Shown piece by piece: positions 28,945 to 38,443 of a DNA stretch of 64,000 bases. The position numbers and the translations under genes are program-made. This stretch comes from Arachidicoccus ginsenosidivorans (lineage in GTDB: Bacteria; Bacteroidota; Bacteroidia; Chitinophagales; Chitinophagaceae): contig NZ_CP042434.1 in assembly GCF_007971385.1 (NCBI RefSeq), forward strand, positions 2,852,001-2,916,000, in the 5' to 3' direction. How positions within the stretch are numbered: position 1 is the first letter of the stretch; the number at the start of each line of letters is the position of its first letter. The notes below the pieces were generated by a model. That model was not told where the DNA came from. It was given only the letters and a program-made list of their open reading frames with translations, and made no database searches.

Positions 28945-30186
28945 TTAATTCTGGGGAACAAAGGCCTTATAGGCTTGTCCACCTTCATTGCTTCCCAGGG
29001 TATAAGCCGTGCCAGGCAGGATGTAGCAGGCTTCCCCTCTGAATAGATGCAGGCTGCTCTGATCAATACCTTCCATCCGCGGCTCGTTGGAATCCTTAAT
29101 GCTGATATCGCCATCCATGACCAGGATGATTTCCCCTGAGTTGCTAGTACTATTTGCGGTACCGGCAGCTTTCAGATCTATTTTTTGAATCCCAAAATCG
29201 CCAACAGGGCAAGGGTAGTTCCACGTGGCACTGTCCAGTTGATCTCCGTTCATGATATTGGGCTCAATACCTTCAAATGTGGTATGTTTGAGCAACTCAG
29301 GCACGTCTATATGTTTTGGGGTTAATCCACCTCTTAATACATTATCACTATTGGCCATGAGTTCGACATTTTGCCCTTCCAGATAGGCATGTGGAACACC
29401 AGCGCCCTGGAAAACGGCCTGGCCAGGTTTTACATAAACGATATTAAAAAAGTAGATGGAAAAAATACCACGGTCAATATTATTAAGCTCCTGATTTTCA
29501 GGGATACCATTGGGGTATAGCTTTTTAACCCAGTAAGCGGGCTCGGTTTTAGTTGCTTCAGTAGCCAGGGCAGCTTGTACCAATGGCTGCAGGAAATTGT
29601 CTACTTCATCCTGAGGTAACTCCATAACGTATTGGTAAAGGCCTTTATAGCCGTTGCGGTCAAATTCAGCCAATAAAGGTGTAAGGGTAGGGGTATCCAA
29701 CAGGGTCTGTCTGAGTAATTCCTCTTTTTTAAATCCGTGCAGTAGATAAAAATCGCTGAGTGCCACCATAACCTCTGGCTTATGATTGCGGTCTTTATAG
29801 TTTCTGGTTGGATCAGATATGGATTTACCAGAAGCTTGTTCCATGTCAAATCCCTTTTCAGCCTCTGTTTTTGATGGATGTACTTGGATGGAGAGCATCT
29901 CTTTTACGTCAAGGACCTTGAAAAGATAGGGGAGCTCACCAAATTTATCCAGTACGGCAGCGCCAATATATTTGTCTGCATCAGCTGCAATCAGTTCGTT
30001 TAAAGGGCACTGCTGGTCGTCTATTGTTAAGGAAGATGGTGCTGAGGGGTGAGCGCCCATCCAATACTCCGCAAATGGATCATGCTGCTTGTTTTCTACA
30101 TGTAATAAACGGGGAATAAAGGTTTCTCCGCCCCAACTGTAATTTCTGACAACTCCCTTTAGGAGAAAAATGTGCTTACCGGACAT
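28945..30186 (-). CDS. manA: Mannose-6-phosphate isomerase, class I
   Basis: A 413-residue zinc enzyme that interconverts mannose 6-phosphate and fructose 6-phosphate. The zinc-binding motifs are visible: MLSIQVHPSKTEAEKGFDME (His and Glu region), HKPEVMVALSDFYLLHGF and VFQGAGVPHAYLEGQNVELM, with the catalytic Arg in VLRGGLTPKHIDV. The length is normal. It supplies mannose precursors for surface polysaccharide. The ATG at 30186 fits the usual N-terminus (KGVVRNYSWGGE), and a promoter lies just upstream. It ends at a terminator shared with the gene opposite. Confidence 0.94.
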   Translation of the reverse strand: MSGKHIFLLKGVVRNYSWGGETFIPRLLHVENKQHDPFAEYWMGAHPSAPSSLTIDDQQCPLNELIAADADKYIGAAVLDKFGELPYLFKVLDVKEMLSIQVHPSKTEAEKGFDMEQASGKSISDPTRNYKDRNHKPEVMVALSDFYLLHGFKKEELLRQTLLDTPTLTPLLAEFDRNGYKGLYQYVMELPQDEVDNFLQPLVQAALATEATKTEPAYWVKKLYPNGIPENQELNNIDRGIFSIYFFNIVYVKPGQAVFQGAGVPHAYLEGQNVELMANSDNVLRGGLTPKHIDVPELLKHTTFEGIEPNIMNGDQLDSATWNYPCPVGDFGIQKIDLKAAGTANSTSNSGEIILVMDGDISIKDSNEPRMEGIDQSSLHLFRGEACYILPGTAYTLGSNEGGQAYKAFVPQN

Positions 30187-30220
30187 AAACTAATTTAGAT
30201 AAAATGATGGTTTAATGCCG

Positions 30221-30252
30221 CAAAAGTACAAAGCTTCTTCCACTATACCCAA
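30221..30252 (-). promoter_or_regulatory. Promoter for manA
   Basis: On the minus strand, TTG (30250-30252), a 21-base spacer and TACTTTTG (30221-30228) match the Bacteroidota promoter, about 35 bases before the manA start. Confidence 0.55.
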
Positions 30253-30261
30253 CCTGGGCTT

Positions 30262-30846
30262 TTACTGACCCAGCCTGACCGGGGTTTTTCGTTTTGTACC
30301 CTTTCCTACGACTTTCAAGCCTGTAAGTTTCTTTTTTGCTGGGTATCCCTGGAGTTTCTCTTTGAGTAACTCAATAAACCGGTAAGTAGCCGGGCAATAG
30401 GTCATATTCTGCCGGTGGATATGGATATAATCTTTGACCTTCAACTTGGCCAAGTGCGGGAAACCAGCACAATCATCTGGTCTTGCTTCGTAGATGGTAC
30501 AAAGGTTGGTGGACAGATCCAAAAACTGGCAAGGTTGTAACCGATTGACCCAATCTGTGTCCTTTTTTTCTTTGATCAGCCATTTTGCTTTAAAAGTGGC
30601 CGGTGTCATGTGTAAGAAGGTGGCGGCTCGTTTTATGTCTTTAGGTGTAAAAGTGGGCGTCATGGTCTTACAACAATTGGCACAGGTCGTACAGTCAATC
30701 TCCTGCCAGACCTGTTTATCTGTTTCAATAGCCAGTTCATTGAGGTTTTTAGGTGGCTGGTTTTCAATTTTGGTCACAAACCTCCTAAATCCCTTCTTCT
30801 TTTCCTCTGCTTTTATGGCAAAGGCCTTTAAGTCTATTTTTTCCAT
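30262..30846 (-). CDS. YkgJ-family cysteine cluster protein
   Basis: The 194-residue cytoplasmic protein has the Cys-rich motif of the YkgJ (zinc- or iron-binding) family: DCTTCANCCKTMTPTF near residues 51-66, a second group CQFLDLSTNLCTIYEARPDD with further Cys, then CAGFP. The C-terminus is Lys-rich. Function in this family is poorly defined; a metal cofactor is likely. The stop is about 75 bases before the manA start, so the gene may be upstream of manA on the same strand, but the manA promoter lies in that gap. The gene opposite, xerD, starts 85 bases away. Confidence 0.85.
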   Translation of the reverse strand: MEKIDLKAFAIKAEEKKKGFRRFVTKIENQPPKNLNELAIETDKQVWQEIDCTTCANCCKTMTPTFTPKDIKRAATFLHMTPATFKAKWLIKEKKDTDWVNRLQPCQFLDLSTNLCTIYEARPDDCAGFPHLAKLKVKDYIHIHRQNMTYCPATYRFIELLKEKLQGYPAKKKLTGLKVVGKGTKRKTPVRLGQ

Positions 30847-30930
30847 TTTTGTCAGGTTAAAACAACGAGTGAATCTTCAATTGTTCGAATAGTACTACAA
30901 ACCTAAGATTTTGGAATAACTTTGCCAATA

Positions 30931-31830
30931 ATGTGGGACTCTTCTATTAAAGGATTTGCAGCTTATCTGCAGCTGGAGCGTTCACTGAGCCCGAACTCAG
31001 TGGAGGCTTATTTGCGCGATATACGGAAACTGACCAGTTATTTAGAATTACAAGGAAAAAAAGCTGCACCGGAGACCATAACGCTCCAAGACCTGCAGGG
31101 TTTTATTCGGTTCGTTGCAGAAATAGGACTCGAGCCCACTTCCCAGGCAAGGCTGATCTCTGGGATTAAGGGATTCTATAAGTATTTGACTTCCGAGAAC
31201 CTGATTACGGCAGATCCGACAACCTTGCTGGAGGCGCCCAAAACCAGAAGGAAACTACCTGATGTACTTTCCTTTGATGAGATTGAAGCTATGATTGGCG
31301 CCATTGACCTCAGCAAGCCGGAAGGACACAGGAATAAAGCCATGCTGGAAGTGCTATATAGCTGTGGGCTGAGGGTAAGTGAACTGATTGGCTTACGCAA
31401 GAGTTGGCTCTTTTTGGATACCGGTTTTATCCGGGTAATCGGCAAGGGCGACAAAGAACGTTTAATCCCCATTGGCCGGGAAGCCATGCATTATCTGAAT
31501 ATCTATGAACAGGGGCAAAGAAGAACTGGCATTATTCAGCCAGGCTACGAGGATTTTGTCTTTTTAAATAGAAGGGGTAAGCCGCTTTCCAGGGTTATGG
31601 TATTTTTGATTATTAAGGAACTGGCCAACATTGCCGGCATTACAAAAAACATTTCTCCCCATACGCTCCGGCATTCTTTTGCCACACATCTGGTGGAAGG
31701 CGGAGCTGATCTGAGAGCTGTACAGGAGATGTTGGGACATGAGAGTATTACCACTACTGAAATTTATACGCATTTGGATAAGCAGTTTTTAAAATCGACA
31801 CTCGAAAAGTTTCATCCTGCTTTTAAGTGA
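30931..31830 (+). CDS. xerD: Tyrosine recombinase XerD
   Basis: A 299-residue tyrosine recombinase. The first 110 residues are a SAM-like core-binding domain (LQLERSLSPNSVEAYLRDIR), and the catalytic domain has the Arg in LYSCGLRVSELIGL, HTLRHSFATHLVEGGADLRA and LGHESITTTEIYTH with the nucleophile Tyr. This is the length and layout of chromosomal XerD, which with XerC resolves chromosome dimers at dif, and not that of an island integrase. ATG at 30931 is the start; TAACTTTG at 30917-30924 is a candidate -7 box just before it. It is followed by the AT-rich operon. Confidence 0.93.
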   Translation: MWDSSIKGFAAYLQLERSLSPNSVEAYLRDIRKLTSYLELQGKKAAPETITLQDLQGFIRFVAEIGLEPTSQARLISGIKGFYKYLTSENLITADPTTLLEAPKTRRKLPDVLSFDEIEAMIGAIDLSKPEGHRNKAMLEVLYSCGLRVSELIGLRKSWLFLDTGFIRVIGKGDKERLIPIGREAMHYLNIYEQGQRRTGIIQPGYEDFVFLNRRGKPLSRVMVFLIIKELANIAGITKNISPHTLRHSFATHLVEGGADLRAVQEMLGHESITTTEIYTHLDKQFLKSTLEKFHPAFK

Positions 31831-31874
31831 TTGGGGGAAGAAAGTTGTTTTAAAAATAGAATTTAAGATAATAA

Positions 31875-32126
31875 ATGAAAATAACACTTTTCTCAATAAT
31901 AACTGGGCTAAAAATTGCGGTTGTGTTTTTGTTCATTGTAATATGGCCTGGCCCATTTAATTTATTTCCTTACTTAATAAATGAATATGTATGGAGTGCG
32001 GGAATTGAGGAATCTGCTTTTGTTAAAATATTTGATATTACAAGTGCTATTGTTTTATTTTGGATTGTTTATATCCTTGTGAGAAGGTTTCTGAAAAAAA
32101 TAATTAATCAACAGCAAAATGGATGA
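31875..32126 (+). CDS. Small membrane protein, first gene of an AT-rich operon
   Basis: An 83-residue protein with two hydrophobic helices, IITGLKIAVVFLFIVIW (about 8-24) and IVLFWIVYILVRRFL (about 58-72), and a basic C-terminus. The family is not recognised. The stop overlaps the ATG of the next small frame (ATG at 32119, stop ending 32126), suggesting translational coupling. The AT content is visibly higher than in the flanking genes, which is common for laterally acquired DNA. It could be an accessory membrane protein of an unknown system. Confidence 0.6.
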   Translation: MKITLFSIITGLKIAVVFLFIVIWPGPFNLFPYLINEYVWSAGIEESAFVKIFDITSAIVLFWIVYILVRRFLKKIINQQQNG

Positions 32127-32286
32127 ACTTTCTATAAAGTATTTGTTTGTATATTATACAATAAGTAGAGTCCCGAAAAGTTGCAGGATCCGTATAATGT
32201 TTGATGCAATGAATCAATTAAATGAAAAATTCAGTTCTAATAATTTCCCCTTTAGATTTCAAAAAAATTTAGAAAAACCTCAATGA
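32119..32286 (+). CDS. Hidden 55-residue protein, middle gene of the AT-rich operon
   Basis: The frame starts MDELSIKYLFVYYTISRVPK and ends NLEKPQ. Its ATG overlaps the stop of the membrane-protein gene by eight bases, and its TGA (32284-32286) overlaps the ATG (32283) of the next gene in an ATGA junction. Tight overlaps on both sides, an open frame and a basic composition argue that it is translated. It is too short for routine gene calling. I do not recognise a family. Confidence 0.5.
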   Translation: MDELSIKYLFVYYTISRVPKSCRIRIMFDAMNQLNEKFSSNNFPFRFQKNLEKPQ

Positions 32287-32948
32287 TAATTAATAAATTT
32301 TATTTAGTAATGATTTTGGGATTATTATTTGGGTTTCAACTTAATGCCCAAGTACGTCTCGATGAAATAAATCATGGATCTTCAGGAAATAAGCCAATTT
32401 GGAAAGTTTATATTCATTCTGAGTTTGAAGATTTTCAGGAATTAAAATTGTATAGAGATAAATCATTTCATTATCAATATACAATAGGATTACTCAGTAA
32501 ATTCTTTAAGGGCAAATGGGAAGTTAGGGATAGTTTATTAATCCTAGTAAATGACATTGATAGGAAAGGAATCCCAACCAAAATTAAATATGAAAAAAAT
32601 GATTTTGAGGATACAACAGGTATGATTAGGAAATTTAACAAGGGGCCGTTTTTAATGCCCAGAAATAAAAAGGGAGAATTGTTTTGGGGTTCTGAAATTT
32701 TAATTAATAATGACAGTATTCGCTATTCGCCTTTTTTTGATTCCATCTTTGGAGGTAACCCCCGAAAAATAGAAAGAATTAAGGTCAACTATGTGGGCGA
32801 GTTTTTTCCCGGGTGGTTGAATGTGAAAGAAAAACGAGGATATAAAATTTTGCCAGTAGGTCAAATACCCTTTTTGTTATCAGGGTACGACGCAATAAAA
32901 ATAATGAAGTTTAGGATATCGGGTACGTCTTTGATTGAGATTGATTAA
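32283..32948 (+). CDS. Exported protein of unknown function, last gene of the AT-rich operon
   Basis: A 221-residue protein with a signal peptide (MIINKFYLVMILGLLFGFQL, ending NAQV) and a soluble domain with much beta structure (IWKVYIHSEFEDFQELKLYR, FHYQYTIGLLSKFFKGKWEV, LLILVNDIDRKG). There is no membrane helix after the signal. I do not recognise a family. It shares an operon with the two small frames upstream and is as AT-rich as they are. The next gene lies on the other strand. Confidence 0.65.
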   Translation: MIINKFYLVMILGLLFGFQLNAQVRLDEINHGSSGNKPIWKVYIHSEFEDFQELKLYRDKSFHYQYTIGLLSKFFKGKWEVRDSLLILVNDIDRKGIPTKIKYEKNDFEDTTGMIRKFNKGPFLMPRNKKGELFWGSEILINNDSIRYSPFFDSIFGGNPRKIERIKVNYVGEFFPGWLNVKEKRGYKILPVGQIPFLLSGYDAIKIMKFRISGTSLIEID

Positions 32949-33074
32949 TCAAGATATGGATGAAATGCATTTCCCCTTGGAGTTGAACGCATGGTAAAAA
33001 TTCAGGGCAATCATACACCTTTTTTGCAAACCTAAATTTGTTAAATGACATAAGGTAGAAACCATATTGACTTG

Positions 33075-35509
33075 CTACAATCTGTTTTTAGAGGCATCAG
33101 ATTCAAGTGGATTGATTTTTCTATTTTTTAAATTCTGTTTTCCAAATTTCCAAAGTATACTAATGCCGACCTGTCTACTGTCCATGTAACCGGATTCTTT
33201 ATAATAGATGTCGTATAAAGCTTTTTCCTTGTATCCGTCATTTTTAAACAGATCATTGCCAAAAATGCTGATAGATATTTCTTTACCTAACTTTCTTGTT
33301 AAAGCTATATTGATATTTCCCTGCTGATAGTGAGTATAGTAACCATCAGAATAAGTCGGTTTAAAATACGCGTTTATCCCTAATTGTAATTTGGAATTGA
33401 CTGTGAAATCATTCGTTAGATTCAGACTGATAAGGGGTGTGGTCCTACCTGGCTTGATCTGCTTGTATTTTGTTTTATAAAATAGGCCATAACCGTCAAA
33501 GCTGGAGCGCCACCAGTTTTTAATATTGATTGCATAAGTCGCCGTTAAATAGGATCCCTGTAGATAAAAGTTGTCGTACTTTTGATAAAGTACTGCAAAA
33601 CTAGGATCCTTTAGATAAAGTGTGCTGATCATGTCCTTATAGATCAAAAAGCCTGAATAAACGGTGATGGAATTGTTATTAGTCCAGCCCAGACTTATAT
33701 CGAAATTTTTCTGCGGAAGTATGTGCGTATTACCTTCAAATTTGGCTGAACTATTATCCGTAAGCCTTTGGTAGGGGTTCAATAATGAATAGTCGGGGCG
33801 TTTAAATGATTTATTGAAACTTAAAATCCAATAACTGCTGGCTGTTTTAGAATACTGAAATAGCAAGTTGGGGAAAACATTGAACCAGTTATAATTCACC
33901 ACCCCATTCAATGAATCACTTCGGGAGTCAATTTTGTTGTTTTCAATCCGTAAGCCTAGTTGAATGAATAGATTTTTGACTTGTTTTTGCCAACTTGTAA
34001 AGGCCGCATAATTAGTTTCCTTGTAACTTATTTTCTGTGAAGCGAGTAATTGAAGGGGAATAGTAGAATTGTCATAGGTAGAATCGTCATTTAGTATTTG
34101 GTTTTGGGAAAAACGGAGCCCGTAGGAAAAATCCTCACCCAATAATTTTGTCGTATTTGTGATGGAGCCGACCCAGGTATTTACGCTTTGCGGCAGCACA
34201 TCCATTTTATTATAATCCGAGATGTATCCCGCTTTTAGAAGATCATAGATGTCGTTGGAATATTTATTTAGATTATTTTGACGATTATGAAAATATTCCA
34301 ATTCAAATTTCAGATGCTGTTTACCTTCATCAAAATTAGTTTAGTAAGTCATCTGTGATTGGATAGAAATGCTTTTATTGGAACCTTTTGCATTAAATCG
34401 GTAAATGCTGTCATTTGACCGGTCATCTGTAAAATTTCCATTATTGGCTTTTAAATTGAAATGATTTGTTGACGAGGTAATATCTGTATAAAAGGTGAGT
34501 TTGTTATTTTTATTAAAGTCATAGCCCAAGGTCGTGTAAAATCTGTTAGTGTTTGTACTGCTAATGGATTGCTGTGGAATCATCCAGACGGATCCGGTTT
34601 GGCCCAATTTTTCATAGTTATTAATGATTTTATTTTGGCGTAACCAAAACCATAGCCTGATTGGAGATATAGCGCTCCTTTTTTGTAATTTACAGTGCCA
34701 TTTATGTATTTGTGGAGAAAACTGGCTTTTATTCCCCTGAATGTTATATTACCTTTTATGCCGTCATCTTTATACTTAATAGTGGAAATTTTGATGACAG
34801 TTGAGATGTCCGCTGCGTAAGAAGCATCTGGATGGCCGATTACTTCAATTTTATCGATATTACTGGCAGGGATTCCCTGTAGATATTGCATTAAGGCCTC
34901 CCCTGACTGGTGCACCCTTCTGCCATCAATATATACGACGGTGGGTTTATTTAGAACTGTCAGAGAGCCTGCACTGGAGGTGATTACAGTAGGGGCGTAT
35001 TTTAAGGCGTCCCAGGCACTACTTGATTTGGCGAGTGCACTTTGCTGCACATTCAGGATAAATTTGCCCTTATCCATTTCCAGGTAAGGTTTCTGGGCCT
35101 TGATTTTGACGGCGGATAATTGACTAAACTTTGGCGTTAGATAAATGAATAGCTGCTGCGCGCGACCCTGCTTGGGAACTTGTTCTTGCTCCTTACTATT
35201 GCTTATTTGGATTGCAGTATCCATTTTTAGGTAACCAGTATAGGAAAGCGATACCCTGTAGTTTCCAGGTTGAAGGTTTTGAACTTGATAATTGCCTGCC
35301 TTATCAGTAATGAACTTTTGGGAAAGCTGCGTGCTATCCTGTAGGATTAGGCCATTTACATACGGCAAGGCGCCTCCCGAAGTCTTATCGGCTACTTTTA
35401 TGTTTAGTGTGTTTTGGGCAAATACGCCCCTTCCTATAAAAATATACAGTAGAAGCAGACCGCATACAATGCGCCAGTATTTTTTATTACGGTTAATTGT
35501 GGGATGCAA
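33075..35509 (-). pseudogene. TonB-type outer membrane receptor, interrupted by a frameshift and a nonsense codon
   Basis: Restored, this is an 811-residue receptor-like barrel. The N-terminus has a signal peptide and a carboxypeptidase-like regulatory domain (TLNIKVADKTSGGALPYVNG, VSLSYTGYLKMDTAIQI), then a plug (KYAPTVITSSAGSLTVLNKP, IDKIEVIGHPDASYAADIST) and a long barrel with an outer membrane beta-barrel family C-terminus. The frame breaks near 34628-34631, where adding one A (A4 to A5 on the minus strand) rejoins it as YAKIKIINNYEKLGQTGS. A second lesion is an in-frame TAA at 34341-34343, between MTY and TNFDEGKQH; it is a base change, probably from AAA. No ligand is evident. The gene is isolated and may be a real pseudogene. 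Confidence 0.75.
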
Positions 35510-35626
35510 TGTTGAATTTATTGTATGACAATTTAACTTATTTTCTCTAATTCAATGTGTTGTTATACAGTAAATTATAAGAATTTCGGTCGGGCTGTTG
35601 TATTATTTAGGGGCGTACTTGGCTAT

Positions 35627-35679
35627 AAAAGGCTGGCAGCTAGCAAAATGATCATCATTTTGCTAGCTGCCAGCCTTTT
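35627..35679. terminator. Very strong bidirectional hairpin
   Basis: A perfect 26-base inverted repeat (35627-35652 and 35654-35679) with a one-base spacer, ending in A4 and T4. It lies about 70 bases after the stop of the serine hydrolase and about 120 bases before the receptor start on the same strand, so it ends hydrolase transcription and insulates the receptor gene. Confidence 0.85.
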
Positions 35680-35750
35680 AAGGTTTTTAAACTGAATCTG
35701 ATCAGCCTGCCCTTGTATATGGATCCTGATCGCTACAATAATTGGTGGTA

Positions 35751-36905
35751 TTAATAATCCTTATGCCCGGTAAAAATATGGGTCAACTTCTTTGCATTGT
35801 AGTTATTGGGACTATACCTATTACCCAATAGTATAATGGTGGCGGTATCCTGGATAATACGGTTGAAAACCGTATTACTCCCATGCCAGTATCCATTGTG
35901 GTAGATAATGGAATCACCGGTTCTTGGATTAAAATAAGTGCGCCAGCCCAGTCCATAATTGTGCATGGAGGGATGCTCGTGACTCTGCGGGGTAAATGCC
36001 ATTTTCAAGGTCGATGCCTTTAGGAATGTATGCGCATAAAGGCTTCGATCCCATTTGAGTAGATCTCTAACCGTACTGTAAACATTTTTATCGCCATAGG
36101 TACAATCCACATTGGTCATAGGGAAAGGCCGATTGCCACTGTAGGTTGGATTGTAGGTCGCTGTATCTTTAATGGAGAATATATAGGTATCGTTCATGCC
36201 CAGTGGCTTAAATACGCTGTCCTTCATATATTCCGGGAAAGGCATTTTGGTCACCTGTTCAACAATGGAAGCCAAAAGCAGGAAGTTGGTATTGCAATAC
36301 TGGAATGCTCGATCTGGTTTAGCAGTGATCTTAGGCTTATTTACCATCATATAGTTAATAACATCCTGGTTGGTCGCTTTTCTGTATCTATCAAAGCCCT
36401 TTTCCATAAAATAAACATAGTTCGGCAAACCGGTTCTATGAGAGAGCAGCATTTTAATGGTAATGCCATAATAAGGGAGTTTAGGAAAATACTTTTGCAG
36501 ATTATCATCCAAAGACAATTTACCGGTTTCCCAAAGATGCAATACGGTCATTGCGGTAAAAGTCTTGGAAATAGAAGCCAGATGCATAGACGTACGAGGC
36601 GTTATAGGCGTCCTTTTCCTAAAATCAGCAATACCTTTATATTCTTCAAATACAACTTGCCCATTTTTAGCGACCAGGACCTCTCCATTGAAGTTAGGCC
36701 CCATGATCTTATGGAATTCTGTCTCCACTTCATTTTTGTAATGCTGCTTTTCGCCATCGGTCAGTTTTCTAAAATAAGAGGAGTCGGCAGGATAGAGACC
36801 CGTTTCAGGTTCCTTTTGCTCTTTTTGAGGCTTTTTTTTGTCCTTGGTTGCGCCACAGGACATTAACATACTAGCGGATGCAAAAAAGAGGAAAAGTGCT
36901 TTCAC
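35751..36905 (-). CDS. Serine hydrolase lipoprotein (beta-lactamase class C family)
   Basis: A roughly 384-residue enzyme of the class C beta-lactamase/DD-peptidase/esterase fold. The SxxK nucleophile motif is SISK in LASISKTFTAM, the YxN motif is YCN in AFQYCNTNFLLLA, and an HNG motif (IYHNGYWHG) replaces KTG. The signal peptide ends in the lipobox LMSC, so it is a lipoprotein. I take the GTG at 36905 as the start because the putative -7 box lies at 36930-36937, inside the longer frame; the GTG gives MKALFLFFASASMLMSC. Substrate is unknown; many relatives are esterases or D-aminopeptidases and not true beta-lactamases. Confidence 0.88.
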   Translation of the reverse strand: MKALFLFFASASMLMSCGATKDKKKPQKEQKEPETGLYPADSSYFRKLTDGEKQHYKNEVETEFHKIMGPNFNGEVLVAKNGQVVFEEYKGIADFRKRTPITPRTSMHLASISKTFTAMTVLHLWETGKLSLDDNLQKYFPKLPYYGITIKMLLSHRTGLPNYVYFMEKGFDRYRKATNQDVINYMMVNKPKITAKPDRAFQYCNTNFLLLASIVEQVTKMPFPEYMKDSVFKPLGMNDTYIFSIKDTATYNPTYSGNRPFPMTNVDCTYGDKNVYSTVRDLLKWDRSLYAHTFLKASTLKMAFTPQSHEHPSMHNYGLGWRTYFNPRTGDSIIYHNGYWHGSNTVFNRIIQDTATIILLGNRYSPNNYNAKKLTHIFTGHKDY

Positions 36906-36929
36906 AAATATTGATTTTTTGAGTTCGGA

Positions 36930-36963
36930 CAAAAATAATAGAAATATAGTCGCTCGTTAACAA
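36930..36963 (-). promoter_or_regulatory. Promoter for serine hydrolase
   Basis: On the minus strand TTG (36961-36963), a 23-base spacer and TATTTTTG (36930-36937) match the promoter consensus, though the spacer is at the long end. It decides the start: the TTG codon at 36930-36932 lies within the -7 box, so translation must begin downstream, at the GTG at 36905. Confidence 0.5.
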
Positions 36964-37099
36964 GTTCTACGCCAGAGGGGGAAAATAAGATTTTTTTAGC
37001 ATTTTTTGAGTAAGTTCCTGTTACTGCGAAACCCACTTGGGCGCATTTTGCATAAAAATTTGCCGTTTATGGTTGTATTTAGGAACTTTAGAGGTTATT

Positions 37100-38373
37100 A
37101 TGGCAATATTTTTATTTGAAACTCCATCCCTACGTCGGCGATTCGCTCCGCTTACAACGAACAAGCCTTTCGTTTCCCTGTTGTCTGGTGGCATTCCTTT
37201 GCTGGACAAATGGAATGCGCTGAATTTTGACGTCGGTGAAGTGTTTATAATTTCTGAATCCTTTCTAGGCACCAGCTTTATGCCGGATTACCTGGAAGCG
37301 GGCGATTTTCTGATTTATTGTGGGAGGGCACCCATCTGCGCGACTACTATTTTTTATGACTGCCCGACCAAGCCCACGAGTCAAGGTGTCGGTCTGCTGA
37401 GTAAGTCGACAGAAGAGTGGCCGGAAAGAGAAATAATGGCCGTATTGCTCAATAAGAGAATTGCCGTGGAGGCCGTAAGAGAAGCGCTGTTTGAAGATCC
37501 AGATCCCAATAAGGCATTGGAAAAGTTATTAGCCCCCCAGCAAATTCAGTGGAGTGAGGCTCCCAGAAGAAATTATTATGAATATCCAAAGGATCTTCTG
37601 GAACACCTTAAAGCAGATATAGATTGGACGATTGAGCTATTGAAAGATGAATATGAATTGGACTTAAAAGCGTTGGATGACACTAACCAAGTGATCGGGA
37701 AGCATCCTGTTATCATAGAAAAAGGGGCGCACATCAGCATGTCCTTGCTGAACACAGAAAATGGCCCCATTTATTTAAGCAGGGGCGTGAAAGTGATGGA
37801 GGGTTGTATGCTTAGAGGACCTTTGTTTTTAGCAGGAGGAACTGTACTTAAAATGGGACGAGGATCTATGGCCCTGTAGCCACTGGTGAAAATTGTGTGC
37901 TTGGCGGTGAGATTAAAAACAGTATCTTCCATAGTGGCACCAACAAAGGCCATGAAGGGTATATAGGAGATTCAATTATTGGTGCCTATTGTAATTTTGG
38001 TGCCGGCAGTGGTGGCAGTAATGTAAAAAATACCGGAGGTGAGGTCCGGGTATATGATTACGAGACAAAAGGTTTTAGAGAGGTAGGGCAAAAATTCGGG
38101 GCACTGGTTGGCGATTTCACCCGTATCGGTGTGGGTACCCAACTAACAACCGGCTCCAGCATCGGCACCTGTTGCAATTTATTTGGCCTGGAAATCCCCC
38201 CAAAACTCGTAGCGCCATTTTCCTGGGGCAATGGAGATAATCTTGTTGATTATCAGATAGAAAAGGCGATTGAACATATTAAAACCTGGCTTGGTTTTAA
38301 GGGAGTGGATCTCTTTGATGGGGAATTTCAGATTTTGAATCATATCTTTGAGCAGACCAGGAGGCGGGGCTAA
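37100..38373 (+). pseudogene. GlmU-like sugar nucleotidyltransferase, one-base frameshift
   Basis: Restored, the protein is about 424 residues and belongs to the GlmU-like Bacteroidota family (nucleotidyltransferase_4 with a left-handed beta helix). It opens MAIFLFETPSLRRRFAPLTT, then an N-terminal nucleotidyltransferase-like half, and a hexapeptide-repeat half (GPVATGENCVLGGEIKNSIF, GYIGDSIIGAYCNFGAGSGG). The first frame ends at 37879; adding one A near 37858 (GGA to GGAA) gives MGTRIYGPVATGENC and continues to 38373. The family motif KMGTKIYGPT confirms the join. It probably makes a nucleotide-sugar or acts as a scaffold; exact substrate is unknown. The ATG at 37100 gives the family N-terminus. 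tpiA follows 70 bases on. Confidence 0.8.
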
Positions 38374-38443
38374 AGCCCTGGCAACCCTGATTTTCATCAT
38401 CTCAGTTATTAATTGATTAAACAAAAATTGAACAGAATTAATT

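Noticed and set aside
30931-31830. Tyrosine recombinase as the integrase of a genomic island
   Set aside because: Length, layout and sequence are those of chromosomal XerD, and no repeats resembling attachment sites were seen near it.
35751-36905. AmpC-type beta-lactamase resistance gene
   Set aside because: The fold is class C, but it is a lipoprotein with HNG in place of KTG; many such proteins are esterases or peptidases. No antibiotic role can be claimed.
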